DNA of 38,796 bases from CAYLGT01 sp964383465 (GTDB taxonomy: Bacteria; Patescibacteriota; Saccharimonadia; Saccharimonadales; Saccharimonadaceae): assembly GCA_964383465.1 (NCBI GenBank), contig CAYLGT010000007.1:1-38796 (forward strand), in the 5' to 3' direction. Positions 16,214-23,423 of this stretch are shown piece by piece (the first letter of the stretch is position 1; every line of letters begins with the position of its first letter). A program made the position numbers and the translations under genes. Below the pieces are notes generated by a model, which saw only the letters and a list, made by a program, of their open reading frames with translations, searched no databases and was not told the origin of the DNA.

Positions 16214-16465
16214 ATGAGTAAGCGAATCACTATCTATACTCGTACGACGTGTGCCTACTGCACGCAGGTAAAAAAACTGCTCGACATGAAGGGAAAGACC
16301 TATGAAGTGGTCAATCTCGACGAGGATCGAGATGCGGAAGCCGCAATCATCGCCAAAAGTGGTGCCATGACGGTACCAGTAGTAACGGTAACGAGTGAGG
16401 ACGGCAACGAACAGGTTGCGTCGATTGGCTGGAATCCAGCTGCACTTATGAGCGCGGTGGCATAG
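16214..16465 (+). CDS. Glutaredoxin / NrdH-like redoxin
   Basis: An 83-residue thioredoxin-fold protein with CAYC at residues 13-16, the cis-proline motif TVPVV (53-57) and a C-terminal GWNPAALMSAV. The last piece recalls the SGFRPD segment of NrdH and mycoredoxins, which are reduced by thioredoxin reductase, not glutathione. It lies 4 bp before trxB and shares its promoter, so reduction by the neighbouring TrxB is the simplest reading. Targets could include ribonucleotide reductase; this is inference. Confidence 0.88.
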   Translation: MSKRITIYTRTTCAYCTQVKKLLDMKGKTYEVVNLDEDRDAEAAIIAKSGAMTVPVVTVTSEDGNEQVASIGWNPAALMSAVA

Positions 16466-16469
16466 CTGT

Positions 16470-17408
16470 ATGGCAGATGAAACTCTACACGACGTCGTAA
16501 TGATTGGTGCGGGTCCGAGTGCGCTCGCCGCGGCGGTATATACCACCCGAGAAGACATCGACACGGTTCTGATAGAAAAAGGAGTCATCGGTGGCCTGGC
16601 TGCTACGACGGACTGGGTCGACAATTATCCAGGATTTATCGATGGCGTCGAAGGTCTCAAGCTCGCAGAGCAGTTCCAGGGACAGGCAGAACGCTTCGGT
16701 GCCGACATTCGGTTTGGAGAAGTGCAAAGTCTTCGAGACGAAGGTGAGTATAAGGTAGTCGAAACGACCGAGGGTCCACTAAAAGCCCGTGCAGTCCTGA
16801 TTGCAACCGGGAGTGACTATAAAAAACTTGGTATCCCCGGTGAGGCTGAATACTACGGCCGAGGAGTGCACTACTGCGCGACCTGTGACGGAGCATTTTA
16901 CCGCGACAAAAAAATTGCAGTGGTGGGTGGCGGTAACTCTGCGGTACAGGAAGCTATGTTTTTGACGCGCTTTACTTCACATATAGACCTGCTGGTTCGC
17001 TCCGATCTGCGGGCAAGTGAAGTACTGCAGCATGAGCTCGATGAGTTTGTAAAACAAGGCAAAATAACTGTCCACTTGCAAACGGTGACTGACGAAATCG
17101 TTTCGACAAATGGTGCTACCGTCGATAAAGTACTCGTTACAAAAGACGGTCAAAAGACAGAGATTTTGTGTGACGGCGTGTTTATTTTTATCGGCTTACT
17201 GCCAAACACTAAGTTTCTCAGTTCGAGTGCAGTGGAGCTCGACGAAGTTGGGCTCGTAAAAACAGATGAAAATCTTCAGACATCGATGCCCGGAGTATTC
17301 GCCAGCGGAGACGTTCGCTCAGGCGCAACCATGCAGATCGCTAGCGCGACTGGAGAGGGTGCAACAGCGGCGCTAAAGATGCGCGAGTATCTGGAAGGCA
17401 AGCTTTAG
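16470..17408 (+). CDS. trxB: Thioredoxin reductase
   Basis: A 312-residue low-molecular-weight flavoprotein. It has an FAD-binding GAGPSALAAAVYTTRE (near 13-28), the redox-active CATCDG (C136 and C139), the NADPH-binding GGGNSAVQEAMFL (near 153-165) and the closing FAD motif GVFASGDVRSGATMQIASATGEG. It passes electrons from NADPH to a thioredoxin or, here, probably the adjacent redoxin. The start is 4 bp after the redoxin stop. Its stop overlaps the stop of the convergent GDPD gene by 4 bp. Confidence 0.95.
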   Translation: MADETLHDVVMIGAGPSALAAAVYTTREDIDTVLIEKGVIGGLAATTDWVDNYPGFIDGVEGLKLAEQFQGQAERFGADIRFGEVQSLRDEGEYKVVETTEGPLKARAVLIATGSDYKKLGIPGEAEYYGRGVHYCATCDGAFYRDKKIAVVGGGNSAVQEAMFLTRFTSHIDLLVRSDLRASEVLQHELDEFVKQGKITVHLQTVTDEIVSTNGATVDKVLVTKDGQKTEILCDGVFIFIGLLPNTKFLSSSAVELDEVGLVKTDENLQTSMPGVFASGDVRSGATMQIASATGEGATAALKMREYLEGKL

Positions 17409-18085
17409 CTTAGTTTGCGTCGAAGGAAGGCGGGGTCGTCAGTGACGACGCCGTCGATTCCTTTTTTATAGAGTAGTTTTGCGGCCTGTGGCCGGTTGAC
17501 GGTATATGCATAAGTAAAAAGCCCATAAGACTTTGCGATTTGAAGAGCGACGTCCGAGATATGGAGTCGGTGAAAGCCGATTGCGTCAAACCGTAGTACC
17601 CTATGCCATGGCATAAATGCCAGCGGGTTTCGGTGAAGTAGCATACCGAGAGAGGCCTGAGGGACTCGTTTTCTGACTGCGAGTAGCGCGAGTGGCTTAA
17701 AGGAGCTCAGTAGTATGCTCTCCCAGTCACTAGGGCTTGTTACGTACTGCTCGAGAACGATTAGGGTGGGGCGTACCGAGGCAACTTCTTTGATTTCTAT
17801 GTTGAGAAAAATGCGCCCAAAACAGGCGGCCATGGCCTGGTCCAGAGTGGTAATAGTTGGATCTTTTTTCCTGAGCTCATGGAGTGTGTAGCGACGTATA
17901 AATGCGAGGTCTCGTTTGCGACTGCCCGAAAGACGGAAGTCATGGGCGAGCACCGGCACGCCGTCGCGGGTGATACGGACATCAAACTCGATCATATCTG
18001 CATCGGCGCGAATAGCCTCTTCTAAGCTAGCGAGAGTGTTTTCGGGTGCGACTGCCTTTGCTCCTCGGTGACCAATGATAACCAT
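17405..18085 (-). CDS. Glycerophosphodiester phosphodiesterase family protein
   Basis: A 226-residue GDPD TIM-barrel protein. Catalytic and metal residues are visible: HRG at 6-8, APENT, EFDVRITRDGVPVLAHD with E33, D35 and H48, and NIEIKE near 115. It hydrolyses glycerophosphodiesters to sn-glycerol-3-phosphate and an alcohol. No signal peptide is seen, so a cytoplasmic site is likely. It lies 23 bp downstream of the PLD-like gene on the same strand, suggesting a two-gene phosphodiester unit. No Shine-Dalgarno precedes the ATG. Confidence 0.92.
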   Translation of the reverse strand: MVIIGHRGAKAVAPENTLASLEEAIRADADMIEFDVRITRDGVPVLAHDFRLSGSRKRDLAFIRRYTLHELRKKDPTITTLDQAMAACFGRIFLNIEIKEVASVRPTLIVLEQYVTSPSDWESILLSSFKPLALLAVRKRVPQASLGMLLHRNPLAFMPWHRVLRFDAIGFHRLHISDVALQIAKSYGLFTYAYTVNRPQAAKLLYKKGIDGVVTDDPAFLRRKLS

Positions 18086-18097
18086 ATGTGTGACACG

Positions 18098-18115
18098 TCA
18101 GTAGTGATCTACTGA
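18098..18115. repeat. Short inverted repeat over the PLD-like stop codon
   Basis: TCAGTAG and CTACTGA are perfect 7-bp arms around a 4-base loop. The hairpin covers the stop codon of the PLD-like gene and ends 12 bases before the GDPD start. It has no T tract. It may affect coupling between the two genes or be chance. Confidence 0.4.
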
Positions 18116-19095
18116 ACATGCTCCCTAAAGAAGGTCTCGAGTTGCTTGATCACTTTTTTGTTGGTTGTTTCGAGCGCAACTTCTCGGGTACCGATAAGCA
18201 CGCCGCCGTAGACAAAGTTATGTGACCCAGTTATGGCGACTTTTTTTCCATCAGGCATTGTAAAGACTATGAATTTGGCGTGGAGGTACGACCTACGATG
18301 ATAAGAGGTAACCTGTCTACTGAGGCTCATGCCAAGTCGGATGACAAGCCTGTTTAAAATACCGGCCGTGGTCCAGTGATTGAAATACAAGCGCGCATCG
18401 GTCTTTTTTAGAAGACGGCTCAATTTTCCTGTCGGACAGTACTGCGATACGAGGAGTACTTCTTTTGCTTGCGCCGCCCAGTGGCAAGTACGGCGATAAA
18501 TGATCGAATCACCGATGAAGCCACCATCTATCAAAACCATGTTGTCATCATCGCCGAACTGATGGGAGCGATAGGTGTGATTTGCGGCGTCTGCAGCTAT
18601 GATGCGCTTGTGTTCGTCGCATATTCGAGAGGCAAGTGGCCCATTGTGTGTGATGAACATGTAGTCGGTGTACTCAACACTTGCATGGTCGAGGTTGACG
18701 CCGCCGAATGAGTAAACGGTGTCATCCACGACACACCATTTGATGTGGGTACGGCCAGAAAATGCAACTGTGCTTAATTTACCGAGCCAGTGAAAGTCAG
18801 CACCGCTACTTCTTAGCTTTTTCTGAACAGCGTTTGCGTCTCGAACACGTTTGTTACGATAGGTAGTCGGGATGTACGACCCCTGAAGATCGGTGTAAGT
18901 AAACGTGTCACCGCAGACATTCACCTCTACCCCTCTTTCAGCGGCGTTACAAAGCGCCTGAATGAGCTCGTCGGTGGCATCGTCTTCGACGAACATCATA
19001 GCCATAACGTAGACTCGTGTCGTCGCTTTTTGAATACGTTTTGTGGCATCGGCAATGTATGCCTTTGGCAAAATAAGCTGAGGAGTTGTGGCCAT
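18109..19095 (-). CDS. Phospholipase D-like (HKD) protein
   Basis: A 328-residue cytoplasmic-looking protein of the PLD superfamily. The first HKD motif is intact: HIKWCVVDD with H117, K119 and D124, followed by FGGVN. The second reads YLHAKFIVFTMPDGKK (H272, K274), with Thr279 where the Asp normally lies, then TGSHNF. Cardiolipin synthases and PLD nucleases use both motifs, so the chemistry is uncertain. There is no membrane segment, unlike classical cardiolipin synthase. Its TATACT box ends eight bases before the ATG. GDPD lies downstream. Confidence 0.85.
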   Translation of the reverse strand: MATTPQLILPKAYIADATKRIQKATTRVYVMAMMFVEDDATDELIQALCNAAERGVEVNVCGDTFTYTDLQGSYIPTTYRNKRVRDANAVQKKLRSSGADFHWLGKLSTVAFSGRTHIKWCVVDDTVYSFGGVNLDHASVEYTDYMFITHNGPLASRICDEHKRIIAADAANHTYRSHQFGDDDNMVLIDGGFIGDSIIYRRTCHWAAQAKEVLLVSQYCPTGKLSRLLKKTDARLYFNHWTTAGILNRLVIRLGMSLSRQVTSYHRRSYLHAKFIVFTMPDGKKVAITGSHNFVYGGVLIGTREVALETTNKKVIKQLETFFREHVQ

Positions 19096-19103
19096 ATGCT
19101 TAT

Positions 19104-19109
19104 AGTATA
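19104..19109 (-). promoter_or_regulatory. -10 box for the PLD-like gene
   Basis: TATACT on the minus strand, 8 bases before the ATG at 19095, with no Shine-Dalgarno. Confidence 0.55.
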
Positions 19110-19118
19110 CAAAACTGC

Positions 19119-19124
19119 TACACT
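19119..19124 (+). promoter_or_regulatory. Extended -10 promoter for inorganic pyrophosphatase
   Basis: TGC-TACACT is an extended -10. It is followed by a leader of about 32 nt with CAGGAG (19148-19153) nine bases before the ATG at 19163. It lies back to back with the PLD-like promoter. Confidence 0.55.
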
Positions 19125-19162
19125 AGTACTAAAGTAATCGTGAAAAACAGGAGTAAACTACC

Positions 19163-19693
19163 ATGCCAGACTTTAACAAAGTTTTGACTCCCGGTGACGT
19201 TGATTCGGGTGTCGTTCATACTGTAATTGAGATTCCGAAGTGGTCGACCCTGAAAATTGAATGGAACCGCAAGGTGGCAGCGTTTGAACTTGATCGAGTC
19301 GAGCCAAGCATTTTTGCAAAACCAGTTAACTACGGTTTTATTCCTCAGACGCTCGACGAAGATGGTGATGAGCTTGATACGCTTGTACTGACGAATGAAC
19401 CCCTGCCTACCGGAATTTTCATGAAGGCAAAGGTGATTGGCGTTCTGAACTTCATCGACGACGGTGAAGCCGATCACAAAGTTGTTGTCGTTCCTGAAGA
19501 CGATCGTAACACCGACAACGCCATCCAGAGCATGGATGATCTCCATGAGCGTTGGCGCCAAAAGATCGAGCATCACTTCGCTCACTACAAAGACCTCAAA
19601 AAACCAGGCTCAACACAGGTTCAGGGCTGGGGTGGCGCCGAAGAGGCAATGGCCATCGTGCGTGAGTGTATCGAACGGTACAGCAACCAATAA
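19163..19693 (+). CDS. ppa: Inorganic pyrophosphatase, family I
   Basis: A 176-residue soluble enzyme that hydrolyses pyrophosphate to phosphate and pulls biosynthetic reactions forward. Family I marks are clear: a substrate Lys/Glu region KIEWNRKVAAFELDRV, NYGFIPQT, the metal-binding DEDGDELDTLVL (DxDxxD), DDGEADHKVVVVPEDD and HHFAHYKDLKKPG. The ATG is supported by CAGGAG nine bases upstream. The next gene starts 31 bp later with its own ribosome site. Confidence 0.96.
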   Translation: MPDFNKVLTPGDVDSGVVHTVIEIPKWSTLKIEWNRKVAAFELDRVEPSIFAKPVNYGFIPQTLDEDGDELDTLVLTNEPLPTGIFMKAKVIGVLNFIDDGEADHKVVVVPEDDRNTDNAIQSMDDLHERWRQKIEHHFAHYKDLKKPGSTQVQGWGGAEEAMAIVRECIERYSNQ

Positions 19694-19724
19694 ATAGTTT
19701 GAAGGGTGTAGAGAAGGAGAAAGC

Positions 19725-20159
19725 ATGGGACACGGCGGACCGGTATATGGTGGACCATTTCGTGATTGTGGCTTTTTTGGTGTGGATGATGGCAGATATG
19801 CCCGTAGGCCAGAAAGTAACAGGTCTCGTGAGTTTGAATTCAGACCTGACTTTACCGGCAATGTGATGATATATGATGGGGTTTCAATGTCCGCAATTTG
19901 GGTGACGTATGAAAACGGTATAGGGCAGAAACTTTTCTTTGTACCCCAGTTTGGCCCCGGGAAAAACATTTTTGAGACTGAGTTGGCACATATTCCAGGT
20001 GAGGTCACGGCCAGGTTTAGTAGTAGTGATGACGGGGATAGGCTTGCAACTGTCACGCATGAAGGTGATGAGGTTATGAAACTAAATCTATCGCAACTTG
20101 CGCGAGATGCGGGCAAACGCTTAGAGGGTGACTGGTTGCGCGATCTGGCTACAGACTAA
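19725..20159 (+). CDS. Unrecognised 144-residue soluble protein
   Basis: I do not recognise this protein. The ATG at 19725 is supported by AAGGAG (19714-19719) at ideal spacing. The N terminus is rich in Gly, Arg and Asp (MGHGGPVYGGPFRDCGFFG). The middle looks like beta strands (VMIYDGVSMSAIWVTYENG, QKLFFVPQFGPG) and the end is helical (LSQLARDAGKRLEGDWLRDL). There is no signal peptide or membrane segment. It is likely cotranscribed with ppa and is followed by a terminator hairpin. Confidence 0.75.
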   Translation: MGHGGPVYGGPFRDCGFFGVDDGRYARRPESNRSREFEFRPDFTGNVMIYDGVSMSAIWVTYENGIGQKLFFVPQFGPGKNIFETELAHIPGEVTARFSSSDDGDRLATVTHEGDEVMKLNLSQLARDAGKRLEGDWLRDLATD

Positions 20160-20247
20160 ACAGACTACACGTATCTTTGCAAAAAAAATCGTAAGATATC
20201 TCACAAGATTCTTCTTTACATTTTCTCAGCTTAGAGCAATACTGACA

Positions 20248-20281
20248 ATCTAAAAGTCGCCTCTATGGGCGACTTTTAGAT
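20248..20281. terminator. Bidirectional terminator hairpin at the end of rel
   Basis: A perfect 14-bp inverted repeat (20248-20261 and 20268-20281) with a 6-base loop. The GC core GTCGCC/GGCGAC is followed by four Ts on either strand, still inside the stem. The right arm contains the rel stop codon and last coding bases. It separates the convergent unknown gene and rel. The 116-bp stretch 20160-20275 holds nothing else I can name. Confidence 0.75.
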
Positions 20282-21586
20282 TTGCGGTTTTTTGAGTTGC
20301 GAACGAAGTTTGTCTCGAGCGTGACGTGTTATGACGAGGTCCATCCAATCCGGGCGTGGTTTAGCGTTTCGCTTCGTAATGACCTCTACTATGTCTCCGT
20401 GCTGGAGGGGCTGATCAAATGACACCATTTTTCCGTTAACGCGAAAGCCCGCTGCATTTTTGGCGACGTCACTGTGGATGCGGTATGCGTAGTCGAGCGG
20501 AAAAGCACCNNNNNNNNNNNNNNNNNNNNNNNNNNNNNNNNNNNNNNNNNNNNNNNNNNNNNNNNNNNNNNNNNNNNNNNNNNNNNNNNNNNNNNNNNNN
20601 NNNNNNNNNCGTATCTGAAATTCGACGATTTGATCGTTGGGGGTAACGATGGTGGTATGGAGGCTTTGGTACCCGTTTGGTTTTGGGCGTGCAATGTAAT
20701 CCTTGATACGGTTGACCATCGGTTGATACATACCATGTAGCACCCCCAGGACACGGTAGCAAGTCTCGACATCCTCGACGATGATTCGTAGTGCGATGAG
20801 GTCATAGACATCATCGATGCTCTCAACTTTTCGGAGTTTTTTGTGGAGGCTGTAGACACTTTTGATACGGCCGTCCATATGGTGTTCGATGCGTTCAGCC
20901 GTCAGTCGCGCGTCGACCTGATGCCGCACTTCGGCTAGTCGACGATGACTTCGCCCTAGTCTGTCTTTCATGACTTTCTTCAGTCTTTTGAACTCTTTTG
21001 GGTCAAGATATGAAAAAGCTAATTCTTCAAGCTGCACGCGTACCCGACCCATGTTCAGACGATCGGCAAGTGGTGCAAAAACTTCCAGTGTTTCACGAGC
21101 GATCTTGATTTGTTTGTCGCGCGACATGTACTCTAGGGTTTGCATGTTGTGGAGGCGATCGGCGAGTTTGATAATGATGACGCGCACATCTTCACCAACA
21201 GCGATGAGAAGTTTAGTGAGGTTGTCACGAGTACTGGGCAGGTAACTCTTGAGATCTCGCATACCGGCGCGCGCCTGCGATACCTTTGTGACGCCATCAA
21301 CCAAAAATGCGACGTCGCGACCGAACATATTTTCGATCTCGGTCAGAGTCGTCTCGGTATCCTCGACAGTGTCGTGGAGTACTCCGGCGATCACTGTGTC
21401 GATGTCCATTGTCCAGTCGATTAAAATTCCGGCAACTGAAAGTGGGTGGATGATGTATGGCTCGCCACTTTTTCGTTTTTGACCGTGGTGCATCTTCGAA
21501 GCGAAGTCGATTGCACTTTGCAGTTCAGTCACGTCATCTTCCTCAAAGAGCTCAGATGCTTTTTGTAGAAGTTCACGCTTTTTCAT
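20276..21586 (-). CDS. Bifunctional (p)ppGpp synthetase/hydrolase, Rel/SpoT family, interrupted by a gap
   Basis: The stringent-response enzyme. The hydrolase HD domain is intact: HHGQKRKSGEPYIIHPLSVA (H47), VLHDTVEDT with H71, D72, E75 and D76, and LADRLHNMQTL. The synthetase domain has RIKSVYSLHKKLRKV, DLIALRIIV and RIKDYIARPKPNGYQSLHTT. After the gap comes the end of a TGS domain (GAFPLDYAYRIHSDV, RVNGKMVSFDQPLQHGDIVEV), and the protein then stops, so no ACT/regulatory C-terminal domains remain. Homologues have about 100 or more residues between QIVEFQI and GAFPLDYAY, so the 100-N gap probably hides over 300 bp. A TATAAT box ends six bases before the ATG. Confidence 0.92.
   Translation of the reverse strand: MKKRELLQKASELFEEDDVTELQSAIDFASKMHHGQKRKSGEPYIIHPLSVAGILIDWTMDIDTVIAGVLHDTVEDTETTLTEIENMFGRDVAFLVDGVTKVSQARAGMRDLKSYLPSTRDNLTKLLIAVGEDVRVIIIKLADRLHNMQTLEYMSRDKQIKIARETLEVFAPLADRLNMGRVRVQLEELAFSYLDPKEFKRLKKVMKDRLGRSHRRLAEVRHQVDARLTAERIEHHMDGRIKSVYSLHKKLRKVESIDDVYDLIALRIIVEDVETCYRVLGVLHGMYQPMVNRIKDYIARPKPNGYQSLHTTIVTPNDQIVEFQIXXXXXXXXXXXXXXXXXXXXXXXXXXXXXXXXXXGAFPLDYAYRIHSDVAKNAAGFRVNGKMVSFDQPLQHGDIVEVITKRNAKPRPDWMDLVITRHARDKLRSQLKKPQI
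20510..20609. other. Assembly gap of 100 Ns inside rel
   Basis: Exactly 100 Ns, a standard placeholder. The flanks share no overlap. The missing part is the end of the synthetase domain and the start of the TGS domain, so the true length is probably about 300-400 bp. Confidence 0.95.
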
Positions 21587-21592
21587 GCTTTC

Positions 21593-21598
21593 ATTATA
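21593..21598 (-). promoter_or_regulatory. -10 box for rel
   Basis: Perfect TATAAT on the minus strand, 6 bases before the ATG at 21586, with no room for a Shine-Dalgarno. A leaderless mRNA is predicted. Confidence 0.65.
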
Positions 21599-21643
21599 CC
21601 TCTGTTGTGAAGGAGTGTGCTTTTTTCGAAAAAGCGAAAGCGG

Positions 21644-21649
21644 TATAAT
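21644..21649 (+). promoter_or_regulatory. -10 box for the gap-led carbon cluster
   Basis: TATAAT followed by a leader of about 35 nt with a G-rich ribosome site (AAGGGG at 21672-21677, then CGGGGA). Just upstream, about 21620-21635, is a near-perfect T-run/CGAAAAAGC inverted repeat in the -35 region. Confidence 0.65.
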
Positions 21650-21690
21650 GAGCTTAAATCAGATAAAGAATAAGGGGCGGGGAAGAAACC

Positions 21691-22698
21691 ATGACTAAAA
21701 AAATTGCTATCAACGGCTTCGGGCGGATCGGCCGAAATGCTTTTAAAATTGCCTTTGACCGTAGTGACATCGAAGTCGTAGCTATAAACGACCTGACCGA
21801 TAACGCCACGCTAGCCTACTTACTGAAATACGACAGCAACTACGGTGTCTATGAGCACGAGGTAAACCACGACGAACAGGGCATCGTGGTCGATGGTAAA
21901 TCGGTTAAAGTCTTTGCCGAAAAAGATCCGGCCGCACTTCCGTGGGGTGACATGGAGATCGACGTTGTCATCGAATCGACAGGACTGTTTACGGATGCTG
22001 AAGGTGCAGGGAAGCACGTCGAAGCGGGTGCAAAACGTGTTGTAATCAGTGGGCCAACCAAATCTGATGGCGTCGACACACTTGTGCTTGGGGCTAATGA
22101 CGACAAGGTCGGAAGCAGCACACCGGTAGTGAGCAACGCGAGCTGTACGACGAACTCTCTTGGTGCGGTCATGGCCGTTCTCGATAGTACCTTTGGTATC
22201 GAAAAATCTATGTTGACAACGGTTCACAGTTACACAGCGTCACAGGCGCTGCAGGACGCCCCTAAAAAAGATGTACGAGAAGGCCGTAACGCAGCTGAAA
22301 ACATCGTTCCAACCAGTACGGGTGCTGCCATTGCTGTCACGAAGGTTCTTCCATCACTCGCGGGCAAGTTTGACGGGATCAGTATGCGCGTTCCGACACC
22401 GGTTGTGTCAATTAGCGACGTGACTGCGCTTTTGAAACGAGACGTGACCGTAGAAGAAGTCAACGAAGCCTTCAAGAAAGCTGCCGGTGAGCCATACTAT
22501 CAGGGTATCCTCGGTGTATCAGATGAGCCGCTTGTGAGCAAAGACTATGTTGGCAATAGTCACTCTGGAATTGTTGACCTGGCGCTGACTCGGGTTGTCG
22601 ACGGAAACCTCGTCAAAGTATGCGCCTGGTATGACAACGAGTGGGGCTACAGTAACCGCCTTGTAGAACTAACCGCAGATATCGCAAAAAACGCATAA
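21691..22698 (+). CDS. gap: Glyceraldehyde-3-phosphate dehydrogenase
   Basis: A 335-residue glycolytic enzyme that oxidises glyceraldehyde-3-phosphate to 1,3-bisphosphoglycerate. It has the NAD-binding INGFGRIGRNAF, INDLTD after the second strand (the Asp suggests NAD preference), catalytic C152 in SNASCTTN, base H179 in TTVHSYTASQ, and the C-terminal WYDNEWGYSNRLVEL. Length is normal. It heads a run of pentose-phosphate and glycolysis genes; rpiB starts 5 bp after its stop. Confidence 0.97.
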   Translation: MTKKIAINGFGRIGRNAFKIAFDRSDIEVVAINDLTDNATLAYLLKYDSNYGVYEHEVNHDEQGIVVDGKSVKVFAEKDPAALPWGDMEIDVVIESTGLFTDAEGAGKHVEAGAKRVVISGPTKSDGVDTLVLGANDDKVGSSTPVVSNASCTTNSLGAVMAVLDSTFGIEKSMLTTVHSYTASQALQDAPKKDVREGRNAAENIVPTSTGAAIAVTKVLPSLAGKFDGISMRVPTPVVSISDVTALLKRDVTVEEVNEAFKKAAGEPYYQGILGVSDEPLVSKDYVGNSHSGIVDLALTRVVDGNLVKVCAWYDNEWGYSNRLVELTADIAKNA

Positions 22699-22703
22699 GT
22701 TAT

Positions 22704-22856
22704 ATGAAGCTGTATCTCGGCTCTGACCACAACGGATTTCATCTCAAAGAAGAGGTGTTTGCCTACTTGAGCAAACGAGGCTATGAAGTCGAAGACGTGG
22801 GGGATAAAGAGCTCAACCCTGACGATGACTTTCCTCAGTTCGCCGCAGCTGCCTGC
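22704..22856 (+). CDS. rpiB: Ribose-5-phosphate isomerase B, 3' part lost in a gap
   Basis: Only the first 51 residues are present: MKLYLGSDHNGFHLKEEVF, then YLSKRGYEVEDVGD and DDDFPQFAAAAC. GSDHNGF is the RpiB N-terminal motif (usually SDHAGF). The family is about 145 residues, so about 95 are missing. The first in-frame stop across the placeholder is meaningless because the gap size is unknown. RpiB interconverts ribose-5- and ribulose-5-phosphate, fitting rpe and transketolase downstream. Confidence 0.85.
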
Positions 22857-22956
22857 NNNNNNNNNNNNNNNNNNNNNNNNNNNNNNNNNNNNNNNNNNNN
22901 NNNNNNNNNNNNNNNNNNNNNNNNNNNNNNNNNNNNNNNNNNNNNNNNNNNNNNNN
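22857..22956. other. Assembly gap of 100 Ns after the rpiB 5' part
   Basis: Exactly 100 Ns with no shared flanking sequence. To complete rpiB about 285 bp would be needed, so the real gap is probably larger than shown. Confidence 0.95.
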
Positions 22957-22970
22957 GGTAGCGTAAGCGC

Positions 22971-22976
22971 TATAGT
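22971..22976 (+). promoter_or_regulatory. -10 box for the 142-residue membrane protein
   Basis: TATAGT ending 8 bases before the ATG at 22985, with no Shine-Dalgarno. The -35 region would be near the gap edge and cannot be judged. Confidence 0.45.
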
Positions 22977-22984
22977 AGCAGCAT

Positions 22985-23413
22985 ATGGCGAAGAAAAAAC
23001 AATCACTCACCCTACACCAATTACTGAGCGCTCTTTCTTTCTGGGGAACTGCAGCCAGGGGGATGTTGTTTGGGTTTTTGTCGGTTATGACGTTTTTGAT
23101 TGCGCTGAGTGAAGTTTCTACAAGTGCCGCAGCAGACAACCAGTTTATGATTTTGGTGTACGTACTTTCGAGCTTCTTACTGCTTGATATCGGCTACGTC
23201 ATGATTGCAAGGGTTTACAAAATCAAGGGCGGATTTGACATGCTCGCTCTCGGAGTAGCAGAAGTGATGCTCGGGCTGCTGTATATCGTTCCAAAGGTTG
23301 TAGTCAACCCAGACACAAAGCTTGTTGTAGATCCACTCACTTACGTACTATTTGTGCCCCTCATCGTGCTTGCACTTCGACTCCTTGTCGGTTTGCTTTA
23401 CGGTAAGCGCTAA
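22985..23413 (+). CDS. Four-pass membrane protein of unknown function
   Basis: A 142-residue protein with a basic N terminus (MAKKKQSLTLHQ) and four hydrophobic segments (about 22-42, 53-75, 81-103 and 117-138). No family is recognised. It sits inside the sugar-phosphate cluster between rpiB and rpe, with rpe starting 10 bp after its stop. A TATAGT box lies eight bases before the ATG. Nothing in the sequence points to transport of a particular substrate. Confidence 0.75.
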   Translation: MAKKKQSLTLHQLLSALSFWGTAARGMLFGFLSVMTFLIALSEVSTSAAADNQFMILVYVLSSFLLLDIGYVMIARVYKIKGGFDMLALGVAEVMLGLLYIVPKVVVNPDTKLVVDPLTYVLFVPLIVLALRLLVGLLYGKR

Positions 23414-23423
23414 GCCCGGCGTT

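Noticed and set aside
20160..20247. Possible small RNA or tRNA in the AT-rich spacer before the rel terminator
   Set aside because: No cloverleaf, no promoter and no strong structure seen by eye.
23352..23423. Longer frame for the epimerase
   Set aside because: Would overlap the membrane protein gene; the ATG at 23424 gives the family N terminus.
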